Positions 55,562 through 64,000 of a stretch of 64,000 bases of DNA are shown here, one piece after another (the first letter of the stretch is position 1; each line of letters starts with the position of its first letter). Under the pieces are notes generated by a model, which made no database searches, was not told where the DNA came from, and was given only the letters and a program-made list of their open reading frames with translations. The position numbers and the translations under genes were made by a program. Location of the stretch: positions 24,343 to 88,342 of the forward strand of contig NZ_JALDPT010000020.1 in assembly GCF_022695515.1 (NCBI RefSeq). Direction: 5' to 3'. Origin of the DNA: Phenylobacterium aquaticum. GTDB taxonomy: Bacteria; Pseudomonadota; Alphaproteobacteria; Caulobacterales; Caulobacteraceae.

Positions 55562-56821
55562 TCACCCGAACAGGGCGCGGGGGAAGGCCTCGGCCGCCTT
55601 GAGCGCCGCCTTGGGGCCGAGCACGCTCACCGCCGCGCGGCCGGAGGCCAGCATGCCGGTCCCGATGCGGACGAGATCGGCGGCCTCGACCCGGTCGATG
55701 TCGCGGGCGACTTCCTCGGGCGTCAGCACCCGGCCGAACAGCAGGACCTGGCCGGCGGCCTGTTCGGCGCGGGACAGGGGCGACTCGCGGGCCATGAACA
55801 GGCCGGACTTCAGCTGGGCCTTGGCGCGGGCCAGTTCGGCGGGCGCGATGCGCTCCGCCAGGCCCATGATCTCGCCGGCCGCCACCTTGGCGAGCTCGGC
55901 GGCGTCGCCGGCCGCGCAGCCGGCGAACACGCCCATCACCCCGGTCTCGGCATAGGTCTCGGCATAGGCGTCGACCGCATAGGCCAGACCCCGCTTCTCG
56001 CGGGCTTCCTGGAACAGGCGCGACGCCATGCCGCCGCCGAGGATCTCGGCGAACAGGCGGAGCGCGAAATAGTCCTCGTGCAGCACGCCGACGGTCGGCA
56101 GCAGGAAGACCAGATTGGCCTGCTCCAGCCGCTTGGCCTCGACCACGGCGCCGCCGGTGAAGGCCGCGGCGGGCGGCTCCGCGGCGCCCTCGCCCGTGGC
56201 CTGGCCGAAGTCGCGCTCAGCCAGGCGCAGCACCTCGGCCTCGTCGACCGCGCCGGAGGCGGCGAAGATCAGGGTCTGTGGCGCATAGAGCTCGCTGCGC
56301 CAAGCCGCCAGGCTCTCGGGCGTGGCGGGCGCGATCGAGGCGTCGGTGCCCAGGATGGAGCGGCCCAGCGGCTGGTCGGCGAAGGCCGCGGCCTGGGCCA
56401 TTTCGAAGACGATATCGTCGGGGGTGTCGGCCGCCTCGGCGATCTCCTGGCCCACCACCTGCTTCTCGCGGGCGAGGTCGGCGGGATCGAGATTGGGGCG
56501 CAGCACCAGGTCGGCCAGCACGTGGGAACCGAGGTCCAGTCCGCCCGCGAGCGCGCGAACCTGGAAGCTGGTGCGCTCATAGCCCGTGGCGGCGTTGACC
56601 TGGCCGCCCTCGGCCTCGATCACCTCGACGATCTCGCGGGCGGAGCGGTCGCCCGCGCCCTTGAACACCATGTGCTCGAGCAGGTGCGACCAGCCGGAGC
56701 GCTGGGCGTCCTCGAACCGGGCGCCGCGGCCGGCGACGACCGAGAGGGCCACGGTCTGCAGGCCGGGGATCGGATCGCAGACGACCCGGACCCCGTTCTT
56801 GAGGGTGTGAAGGCTGGCCAA
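55562..56821 (-). CDS. M16 family zinc peptidase (processing peptidase-like)
   Basis: 419 residues. The inverted zinc motif is HLLEH in GWSHLLEHMVFKG near residue 48, with the third ligand Glu in NAATGYERTSFQVRAL's following helix region. The C-terminal half is the paired inactive domain with GGMASRLFQEAREKRGLAYAVDAY. It resembles mitochondrial processing peptidase beta and its bacterial relatives. The TTG at 56821 fits best: it starts the conserved LASLHTLKNGVRV, lies seven bases past the thrC stop and has GAGG upstream. Confidence 0.87.
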   Translation of the reverse strand: MASLHTLKNGVRVVCDPIPGLQTVALSVVAGRGARFEDAQRSGWSHLLEHMVFKGAGDRSAREIVEVIEAEGGQVNAATGYERTSFQVRALAGGLDLGSHVLADLVLRPNLDPADLAREKQVVGQEIAEAADTPDDIVFEMAQAAAFADQPLGRSILGTDASIAPATPESLAAWRSELYAPQTLIFAASGAVDEAEVLRLAERDFGQATGEGAAEPPAAAFTGGAVVEAKRLEQANLVFLLPTVGVLHEDYFALRLFAEILGGGMASRLFQEAREKRGLAYAVDAYAETYAETGVMGVFAGCAAGDAAELAKVAAGEIMGLAERIAPAELARAKAQLKSGLFMARESPLSRAEQAAGQVLLFGRVLTPEEVARDIDRVEAADLVRIGTGMLASGRAAVSVLGPKAALKAAEAFPRALFG

Positions 56822-56828
56822 GCCCGCC

Positions 56829-58220
56829 TCAGGCCTCCGCGAAGGCGCGGACATAGGCCTTGATGACCTCCGCATCGGCCGGCAGGCGGTCATAGCGCTC
56901 CGGCTTGCCAGCCAGGGACTGAGCCTTGCGCGGCATGGCCGGGGTCTCGCCGGTGGCGGCGTGGACCGCTTCCGGGAACTTGGCGGCGTGGGCGGTGGAC
57001 AGGATGACGACCGGCGCGGTGTGGTCGCGCAGGCGGCGGAAGGCCGCCACGGCCACGGCGGTGTGCGGGTCGATCAGCTCACCGGTCTCGTTCAGGGTGG
57101 CGACGATGGTGCGGGTGGTGTCGCCCTCGCCCACGGCCACGCCGGTGAAGGTCTCGCGCATCAGGGTCAGCGCCTGGGGCGGGATGTCGATGACGCCGGT
57201 CTCGTTGAAGGCCTTGAAGGCCCGGGCGGTCTCGACCCCGTCGCGGCGGACGCACTCGTAATAGAGCCGCTCGAAGTTGGAGGCCGACTGGATGTCCATG
57301 GCCGGCGACTGGGTCGCGGCCACGGCGCCGCGGACATAGCGGCCCTCCTCGAAGGCGCGGGCCAGGATGTCGTTGGAATTGGTGGCGATGACGATGCGGG
57401 CGATCGGCAGGCCCATGCGCTTGGCGACATAGCCGGCGAAGCCGTCGCCGAAATTGCCCGAGGGCACGGCGAAGGACACCTCCCGGTGCGGCGCGCCGAG
57501 CGCCACGGCAGTGGTGAAGTAGTAGACCGACTGGGCGACGATGCGGGCGAAGTTGATCGAATTGACCGCCGACAGGCCGACCGACTGCTTCAGGGACTGG
57601 TCGCTCAGCGCCTGCTTCAGGATGGTCTGGCAGTCGTCGAAGGTGCCGGCCACGGCCACGCAGCGGACATTGGATTCCGCAGCCGTGGTCATGAAGCGGC
57701 GCTGCACCTCGCTGATGCGGCCGTCCGGGAACATGGCGACGATGCGGGTGTTGGCCCGGCCGCGGAAGGCCTCGACCGCCGCGCCGCCGGTGTCGCCGGA
57801 GGTGGCGCAGAGAATGGTCTGGGTGCGCTTCTGAAGCCCCAGCACATGGTCCGACAGGCGGGCCAGCAGCTGCATGGCCACGTCCTTGAAGGCGAGGCTC
57901 GGGCCATGGTGCAGTTCGGCCAGGAAGCCGCCGGGCGCGATCTGCACCAGGGGCGTCACCGCGGCATGGGTGAAGCTGGCATAGGCCTCGGCGCACATGT
58001 CGGCGAGGATCTCGGCCGGAATCTCGTCGCCGGTGAAGCGGCCCAGCACGGCGGTGGCCACCTCGGCATAGGGCTTGCCCGCGAAGGCCGCGATCTCCTC
58101 GTGCGAGAAGGTCGGCCATTCCTCGGGGACATAGAGACCGCCGTCGGGGGCGAGGCCCGCCAGGATCGCGTCGACAAAGCCGACCGAGGGCGACTGCCCC
58201 CGCGTGGAGACGTACCGCAT
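56829..58220 (-). CDS. thrC: Threonine synthase
   Basis: 463 residues. MRYVSTRGQSPSVGFVDAILAGLAPDGGLYVPE is the N-terminus of bacterial thrC, and the PLP Lys is in GPSLAFKDVAMQLLA near residue 112. CATSGDTGGAAVEAFRG binds the PLP phosphate. It makes threonine from O-phosphohomoserine. The ATG at 58220 overlaps the SURF1 stop (TGATG). It sits between cytochrome oxidase assembly and the M16 peptidase, an order also found in other Caulobacterales. Confidence 0.95.
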   Translation of the reverse strand: MRYVSTRGQSPSVGFVDAILAGLAPDGGLYVPEEWPTFSHEEIAAFAGKPYAEVATAVLGRFTGDEIPAEILADMCAEAYASFTHAAVTPLVQIAPGGFLAELHHGPSLAFKDVAMQLLARLSDHVLGLQKRTQTILCATSGDTGGAAVEAFRGRANTRIVAMFPDGRISEVQRRFMTTAAESNVRCVAVAGTFDDCQTILKQALSDQSLKQSVGLSAVNSINFARIVAQSVYYFTTAVALGAPHREVSFAVPSGNFGDGFAGYVAKRMGLPIARIVIATNSNDILARAFEEGRYVRGAVAATQSPAMDIQSASNFERLYYECVRRDGVETARAFKAFNETGVIDIPPQALTLMRETFTGVAVGEGDTTRTIVATLNETGELIDPHTAVAVAAFRRLRDHTAPVVILSTAHAAKFPEAVHAATGETPAMPRKAQSLAGKPERYDRLPADAEVIKAYVRAFAEA

Positions 58221-58948
58221 CAATCTTTCCACTTGCGCCAGAGGACGGCCGCATAGACGCCCGCCAGGGCGACCGCAAGGCCGAACCAGGTCAGCGCGTA
58301 TTCCAGATGCCGATTGGGGATGTCGATCGGCACGGGGGCCGGGACCAGGGCCGGCCAGTCGGGATTGGTCGGGGTCTCGGCCATCAGCACCAGGGGCGCG
58401 GGCTTTACGGCGCCGAGCGCCTTGGCCATGCCCTGCGCATCGCGCCAGTACCAGTGATTGCGGGCGACGTCGTTGGGCGGGGTGACGAAGGTCGGCTTGT
58501 CGGGACGCCGCAGCACGCCGGTCAGGGTGAAGGGGGTCGCGTCAGCCGCGTTGATCGGCGGGCGGCCGGTCGCCGTCTGGGCCACGAAGCCGCGGTCGAC
58601 CAGGATGGAGTCATAGCCGCCGTCCGCGACCTGGCAGACCGAGATCAGGCGCAGGCCGGCCTCGCCGTCGCGGACCGCGTAGAGTTCCAGGAACGGCTTC
58701 CGCGGCAGGCCGGGGCAGACGACCGTGACGCGGGTGAAGTCGGTCTCGCCGCCGGCGGCCATCTCGGTCAGGGCCTTGGACAGCGGACGGGCGGGCGCCG
58801 CCTGCAGGGCCGCGATGCGGGCGAGCAGGGCTTCTTTCCAGGCGAGGCGCTGGACCTGCCAGACGCCGAGGCTGATCAGGATGGCGAAGGCGATGGCCGT
58901 GGCGACCGTCAGGCCGATCGGGAAGCGCTTGGACCGGTCAGTCGTCAT
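58220..58948 (-). CDS. SURF1 family cytochrome oxidase assembly protein
   Basis: 242 residues with the SURF1 layout: a first membrane helix at about 12-30 (LTVATAIAFAILISLGVWQVQRLAWKEALL), a periplasmic domain with ILVDRGFVAQ, and a second helix near the C-terminus in NRHLEYALTWFGLAVALAGVYAAVLWRKWK, where NRHLEYALTWF is the family mark. It helps insert haem a into subunit I. It overlaps the DUF983 gene before it and thrC after it. Confidence 0.93.
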   Translation of the reverse strand: MTTDRSKRFPIGLTVATAIAFAILISLGVWQVQRLAWKEALLARIAALQAAPARPLSKALTEMAAGGETDFTRVTVVCPGLPRKPFLELYAVRDGEAGLRLISVCQVADGGYDSILVDRGFVAQTATGRPPINAADATPFTLTGVLRRPDKPTFVTPPNDVARNHWYWRDAQGMAKALGAVKPAPLVLMAETPTNPDWPALVPAPVPIDIPNRHLEYALTWFGLAVALAGVYAAVLWRKWKD

Positions 58949-59300
58949 GCCGCGCTTCGGAGGCCCGGTTGGCGAACTGGGCCGCCAGCATGAGGCCCTT
59001 CATCGGACGCAGCAGACCCAGGCAGACCACCACGGTCAGCGGCAGCCAGATGATCAGGTGCACCCAGATGGGGGGATGGATCGTGAATTCGGTGAACAGG
59101 GCGGCGAAGGCCACCAGGAAGCCGGCGATCATGATCACGAAGACGGCGGGGCCGTCGCCGGAGTCGCCCTTGGCCAAATCATAGCCGCAGGATTCGCAGG
59201 TCTTCGAAACCGTGAGGAACCCCTCGAAGAGGGGCCCCTCGCCACAGTTGGGGCAGCGACCGGCCAGTCCCGCCAGGAACGGATTATGACCGGTCGCCAT
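58938..59300 (-). CDS. DUF983 membrane protein
   Basis: 120 residues. Two CxxC pairs at the N-terminus (GRCPNCGEGPLFEGFLTVSKTCESCGYD) suggest a zinc knuckle or metal site. Two membrane helices follow (VFVIMIAGFLVAFAALF and WVHLIIWLPLTVVVCLGLL). DUF983 genes occur within cytochrome oxidase clusters of alphaproteobacteria, so an assembly role is likely but unproven. It starts five bases after ctaE and overlaps SURF1 by 11 bases. Confidence 0.9.
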   Translation of the reverse strand: MATGHNPFLAGLAGRCPNCGEGPLFEGFLTVSKTCESCGYDLAKGDSGDGPAVFVIMIAGFLVAFAALFTEFTIHPPIWVHLIIWLPLTVVVCLGLLRPMKGLMLAAQFANRASEARHDD

Positions 59301-59305
59301 GTCCC

Positions 59306-60184
59306 TTAGCCGGCCGTCACGGCGCCGCCGAAGATCACGTAGATGAACGCGAACAGGAACAGCCAGACCACATCGACGAAGTGCCAGTACCAGGCCGCCG
59401 CCTCGAAGCCGAAGTGTTGCTTCGGGGTGAAGGCGCCGCCCATCAGGCGGATCAGGCAGACCGCCAGGAAGATGGTGCCGATCAGCACGTGGAAGCCGTG
59501 GAAGCCGGTGGCCATGAAGAAGGCCGAACCATAGAGGCCCGCGTTCGAGGCTTCTTCCGAGAAGAAGTACTTATGCTCGAGGATGTGGGCGTATTCGAAG
59601 GCCTGGATGGAGGTGAACATCACGCCCAGCAGGATGGTCAGGATCAGGCCGATCTTGGCGCCCTTGCGGTCGCCGGTCTGCAGCGCGTGGTGGGCCCAGG
59701 TGACCGTGGTGCCCGAGAGCAGCAGGGTGAGCGTGTTGACCAGCGGCAGGTTCCAGGCGGTGACCGTCTCGACGCCCTTGGGCGGCCAGGTGGCCCAGGC
59801 GGTGCGCACTTCCTCAATCGAGGAGAGCGTGCGGTGGTGATGGAACAGGGCCATCTCGAAGAAGATCCAGAACCACGCCACGAAGAACATCACCTCGGAG
59901 GCGATGAACATGATCATGCCGTAGCGCAGGCCGATCGAAACGACCGGCGTGTGATCGCCCTTGTTGGCTTCCTTGACCACGTCCGACCACCAGCCGAGCA
60001 TGGTGAACAGGACGCCGGCCAGACCGGCGTAGAAGAGCCACGAGGTGCCCTTCTCCAGGCCGAACAGGCCCTTCATCCAGGTCACACCGCCCAGCGCCAT
60101 GATGGTCGCGGAGGCGGAGCCCACCAGCGGCCACGGGCTCGGGTTCACAAGGTGGTAGTCGTGCTTGACGTCGCCCGCAGACAT
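59306..60184 (-). CDS. ctaE: Cytochrome c oxidase subunit III
   Basis: 292 residues with seven membrane helices. The typical N-terminus is HDYHLVNPSPWPLVGS; other marks are MFIASEVMFFVAWFWIFFEMALF with the conserved Glu, TVTWAHHAL, YGSAFFMATGFHGFHVLIGTIFL and AAWYWHFVDVVWLFLFAFIY. It belongs to the aa3-type oxidase with ctaD. The ATG at 60184 is preceded by a GAGGGG region. It is the gene after ctaG with 74 bases between. Confidence 0.95.
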   Translation of the reverse strand: MSAGDVKHDYHLVNPSPWPLVGSASATIMALGGVTWMKGLFGLEKGTSWLFYAGLAGVLFTMLGWWSDVVKEANKGDHTPVVSIGLRYGMIMFIASEVMFFVAWFWIFFEMALFHHHRTLSSIEEVRTAWATWPPKGVETVTAWNLPLVNTLTLLLSGTTVTWAHHALQTGDRKGAKIGLILTILLGVMFTSIQAFEYAHILEHKYFFSEEASNAGLYGSAFFMATGFHGFHVLIGTIFLAVCLIRLMGGAFTPKQHFGFEAAAWYWHFVDVVWLFLFAFIYVIFGGAVTAG

Positions 60185-60258
60185 TTCGGTCCTAACCCCT
60201 CTCAAAGTCCATGGCCGACTCGTCTCTCCCCAGTCGGCGCAAGATATTTCGCGTCACG

Positions 60259-60912
60259 CTATAGCCCTGCCCTGGGCGTTCCGCCAAGGGCTGAAGGCGT
60301 CTTGGGCTGCGATGCATCGGCGCGTTTGGCCCCGTTGCTCGGTCCCACGGCAGGATAGAAGGTGTAGGAGAGGGTGACCTCCCCCTTTCCCTTGGTGTTC
60401 ACGTCGGTCGCATATTGCGGATCGACGAAATAGACGACCGGGAATTCGACGGTCTTGCCCGCCGCGATCGTCTGGTCGGAGAAGCAGAAGCACTCGAGCT
60501 TCTGGAAGTAGGAGCCGGCCTGCTCGGGCACCACGTTATAGACGGCGTGGCCGGTGAGCGGCTTGTCGGAGGTGTTGGTGACCTTGAAATAGGCCAGGCC
60601 CGTCTCGCCGATCTTGACCTTCTGGGAGGTCTGCTCGGCCGTGAAGTCCCACGGCAGGTCGTGCACATTGGCGTCGAAGCGGATGGTCAGGGTCTTGCCC
60701 AGCACCTCGGTCGGCGCGGCCTTGGCCTGGCGGATCGTGCCGTCATAGCCGGTCAGCTGGCAGAAGGCCTTGTAGAGCGGCACCGAGGCGTAGGCCGCCC
60801 CGACCATGCCGAAGAACACGACGCCGCAGATGATGGCGACCATCCTGTTGCGGCGGACCGAGGGGTCGGCCGGCGCGGAAACTTGGGGATCAGAAGGGTC
60901 TTTGAGCGACAT
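60259..60912 (-). CDS. ctaG: Cytochrome c oxidase assembly protein CtaG/Cox11
   Basis: 217 residues. One membrane helix at about 25-45 (MVAIICGVVFFGMVGAAYASVPLY) and a periplasmic immunoglobulin-like domain with the copper-binding CFCF in KLECFCFSDQ. It delivers copper to the CuB site of subunit I. Its start lies within the end of the upstream 50-codon gene, giving a 23-base overlap. It ends about 75 bases before ctaE. Confidence 0.95.
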   Translation of the reverse strand: MSLKDPSDPQVSAPADPSVRRNRMVAIICGVVFFGMVGAAYASVPLYKAFCQLTGYDGTIRQAKAAPTEVLGKTLTIRFDANVHDLPWDFTAEQTSQKVKIGETGLAYFKVTNTSDKPLTGHAVYNVVPEQAGSYFQKLECFCFSDQTIAAGKTVEFPVVYFVDPQYATDVNTKGKGEVTLSYTFYPAVGPSNGAKRADASQPKTPSALGGTPRAGL

Positions 60913-61042
60913 TGGCGCCAAGCCTAACAAGGGTCACGACGAACACGAGGACGACGAACAGTCCTAGCCCCAGCGCCAAGGCGATATTGCGGCCGCGGCG
61001 CGCGCGGGCAGCCTCGGGGCTTTCGAGATTGGGGTCACTCAC
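60890..61042 (-). CDS. CoxF-like small cytochrome oxidase assembly membrane protein
   Basis: 50 residues, too short for most automated calls. It begins at a GTG (61040-61042) that overlaps the ctaB stop as GTGA. A polar start (SDPNLESPEAARARRGRN) precedes a membrane helix (IALALGLGLFVVLVFVVTLVRLG). The end overlaps ctaG by 23 bases. Small one-helix proteins in this exact place between ctaB and ctaG are known from alphaproteobacterial oxidase operons and are called CoxF-like. Function is inferred from position. Confidence 0.75.
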   Translation of the reverse strand: MSDPNLESPEAARARRGRNIALALGLGLFVVLVFVVTLVRLGANVAQRPF

Positions 61043-62007
61043 AGCACGGCTCCCATGGGCGCGACGCCCAGCAGATGTTCGGCCAGCAGGGTGGCGAACA
61101 GCAGGGTGAGATAGAGGATCGAGAAAGCGAACAGATTGCGGGCGTCCTTGGATCCGGCCTTCACGTCATAGAGGCCGTCGTCCTGGCGCTCGTCCGGCGC
61201 CTCGCCCGAGCGGGACTTGAACACCCGCCAGGCCAGGATGAGGAACACCGCCCCGCCCAGGGCCGACACCGCCAGATATGGCGCGCCGCCCAGGCCGGTC
61301 AGGACCGGCGCCAGGCAGAAGGGCACGAACAGGATGGAATAGATCAGGATCTGCTTGCGGGTGGAGGCCGGGCCCGCGGTCACCGGCATCATCGGCACGC
61401 CGGCCTTGGCGTAGTCCTCGCTGGTGTAGAGCGAGAGCGCCCAGAAGTGGGCCGGGGTCCACATGAAGATGATGGCGCAGAGCAGCCAGGCGTTCAGGGG
61501 AACAGAGCCGGTCGCGGCCGCCCAGCCGATGACCGGCGGCAGGGCGCCGGCGAGACCGCCGATGACGATGTTCTGGGGCGTCGAGCGCTTGAGCCACATC
61601 GTATAGACGACGGCGTAGAAGAAGATGGTGAAGGCGAGCAGGCCGGCGGCCAGCCAGTTCACCGTCATGCCGAGCAGCATGACCGAGAACATCGACAGCA
61701 CCACGCCGAGCGCCAGGGCGTCGGCGCTCTGGACCCGGCCCGCCGGGACCGGACGGCCCCGGGTGCGGCGCATCTTGGCGTCGATATCGGCGTCGAACCA
61801 CATGTTCAGCGAGGCCGAGGCCCCCGCCCCCACGGCGATGCACAGCACCGCCACGGCGCCCAGGATCGGATTGATCGGGGCGTTGGCGCAGATCATCCCG
61901 GTGATCGCGGTGAAGATCACCAGCGACATGACCCGAGGCTTCATCAGCTGCAGGTAGTCCTGCCAGCGGGCGGGCATGGCGCGGGGAACGGCGGGAGACA
62001 TCGCCAT
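61039..62007 (-). CDS. ctaB: Protoheme IX farnesyltransferase (haem O synthase)
   Basis: 322 residues with eight to nine membrane helices of the UbiA family. NMWFDADIDAKMRRTRGRP is the Asp-rich prenyl-diphosphate site, and the second motif falls in YTSEDYAKAGVPMMP. It adds a farnesyl group to haem b to make haem O, needed for haem a. The first ATG at 62007 is used; a second ATG two codons on is equally possible. It is followed at once by the small CoxF-like gene. Confidence 0.95.
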   Translation of the reverse strand: MAMSPAVPRAMPARWQDYLQLMKPRVMSLVIFTAITGMICANAPINPILGAVAVLCIAVGAGASASLNMWFDADIDAKMRRTRGRPVPAGRVQSADALALGVVLSMFSVMLLGMTVNWLAAGLLAFTIFFYAVVYTMWLKRSTPQNIVIGGLAGALPPVIGWAAATGSVPLNAWLLCAIIFMWTPAHFWALSLYTSEDYAKAGVPMMPVTAGPASTRKQILIYSILFVPFCLAPVLTGLGGAPYLAVSALGGAVFLILAWRVFKSRSGEAPDERQDDGLYDVKAGSKDARNLFAFSILYLTLLFATLLAEHLLGVAPMGAVL

Positions 62008-62025
62008 GGTTCTACTCTCAAAACG

Positions 62026-62068
62026 GAAGAAGGGCGCGCGCCGGATCGTCCCAGCCCGCGCCCTCTTC
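62026..62068 (-). terminator. Hairpin between ctaD and ctaB
   Basis: On the minus strand GAAGAGGGCGCG pairs with CGCGCCCTTCTTC, with a one-base bulge, across a short loop, and is followed by CGTTTTGAG. It could be a partial terminator that lowers expression of ctaB and later genes compared with ctaD. The T-run is short. Confidence 0.5.
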
Positions 62069-62088
62069 GACTTCTAGGCGGCGCGGAC

Positions 62089-63750
<1,662 letters not shown>

Positions 63751-63760
63751 CTATCCTAGA

Positions 63761-64000
63761 TCATTTCGCGGCCGGCGCCGCGGCGGGCGCAGGCAGGGAG
63801 ACAGGCTTCGCAGCGGCGGCCGGAGCGGCCGCGGCGACCCCCGGATCGCCTTCGACGTCCAGGCCTTCCGACGCCCCCGGCCCGATCTCGCCCCCGTCCT
63901 GGCCGCCGTCTCGGGCTATTCCGGCTTCCGCCTGCAGAATCCGATCAATGATCCGCACAAGTTGACGAGATCGCGGTGTCCAGGGCGCCAGTTATTCCGC
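63761..64000 (-). CDS. Possible 3' end of cytochrome c oxidase subunit II (uncertain)
   Basis: A minus-strand frame ends with TGA at 63761, 16 bases before ctaD, where subunit II normally ends. Its last 35 residues are rich in Ala and Pro (PAAAAKPVSLPAPAAAPAAK), like the tails of some alphaproteobacterial subunit II proteins. The part before it does not show the expected CuA-domain sequence, and the frame has a TAA at about 63990. The opposite strand has a frame with better codon use over 63842-63950. The identity is therefore doubtful. Confidence 0.3.

Overview
The window looks like chromosomal DNA of a high-GC alphaproteobacterium of the Caulobacterales (Caulobacter/Phenylobacterium-like). 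The evidence is strongly GC-biased third codon positions, a UrcA-family small protein, a TonB-dependent receptor next to sugar-acid genes, a PdeA-type c-di-GMP phosphodiesterase with a GEDEF motif and an Arg-Gly C-terminus, and a ctaD-ctaB-ctaG-ctaE-SURF1-thrC-M16 peptidase block. The genus assignment is inference. No rRNA, tRNA, CRISPR array, phage or insertion sequence was seen.

Layout. 1-8 kb: the end of a LuxR-type regulator, a nitronate monooxygenase, a probably iron-regulated DUF4198 / ApbE-DUF2271 / PepSY cluster around a perfect 10-bp inverted repeat, an adenine deaminase, and a TetR regulator divergent from a P450-rubredoxin pair. 8-15 kb: a single-chain biotin-dependent acyl-CoA carboxylase, divergent from a URC-type uracil catabolism operon (GTP cyclohydrolase II-like, DUF1688, uracil phosphoribosyltransferase) that has a terminator-like hairpin in its leader. 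15-22 kb: a Crp-type regulator with a frameshifted adenylate cyclase-TPR gene, a UrcA gene with an in-frame stop, an ArsR-SRPBCC pair with two identical-class operators, and a sulfatase with its formylglycine-generating enzyme (frameshifted near the 3' end). 22-32 kb: a haloalkane dehalogenase / MBL hydrolase / GST / TetR group, an azoreductase-YciI operon divergent from a LysR regulator, a mosaic scar built of copies of two nearby gene ends, two unknown envelope proteins, a thioesterase and an HxlR-SDR pair.

32-47 kb is catabolic: an M14 peptidase, an esterase, a PhyH dioxygenase, then a De Ley-Doudoroff-like galactose/galactonate operon (lactonase, SDR, dgoK, dgoA) facing a TonB-dependent receptor and an MFS sugar-acid transporter, followed by Gfo/Idh/MocA, aldo-keto reductase, flavin monooxygenase and acyl-CoA dehydrogenase genes. 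47-64 kb is more core: a hybrid histidine kinase, DUF1223, an amidohydrolase, a DNA glycosylase, a peroxiredoxin, AlgH, PdeA, an acetyltransferase, an M16 peptidase, thrC, and the aa3 cytochrome oxidase and assembly genes, including a 50-residue CoxF-like gene.

Two properties run through the window. Convergent genes repeatedly end with abutting or overlapping stop codons. Three genes carry what look like single-base deletions and one carries a nonsense codon, so either sequence error or real decay must be considered before trusting those gene models.
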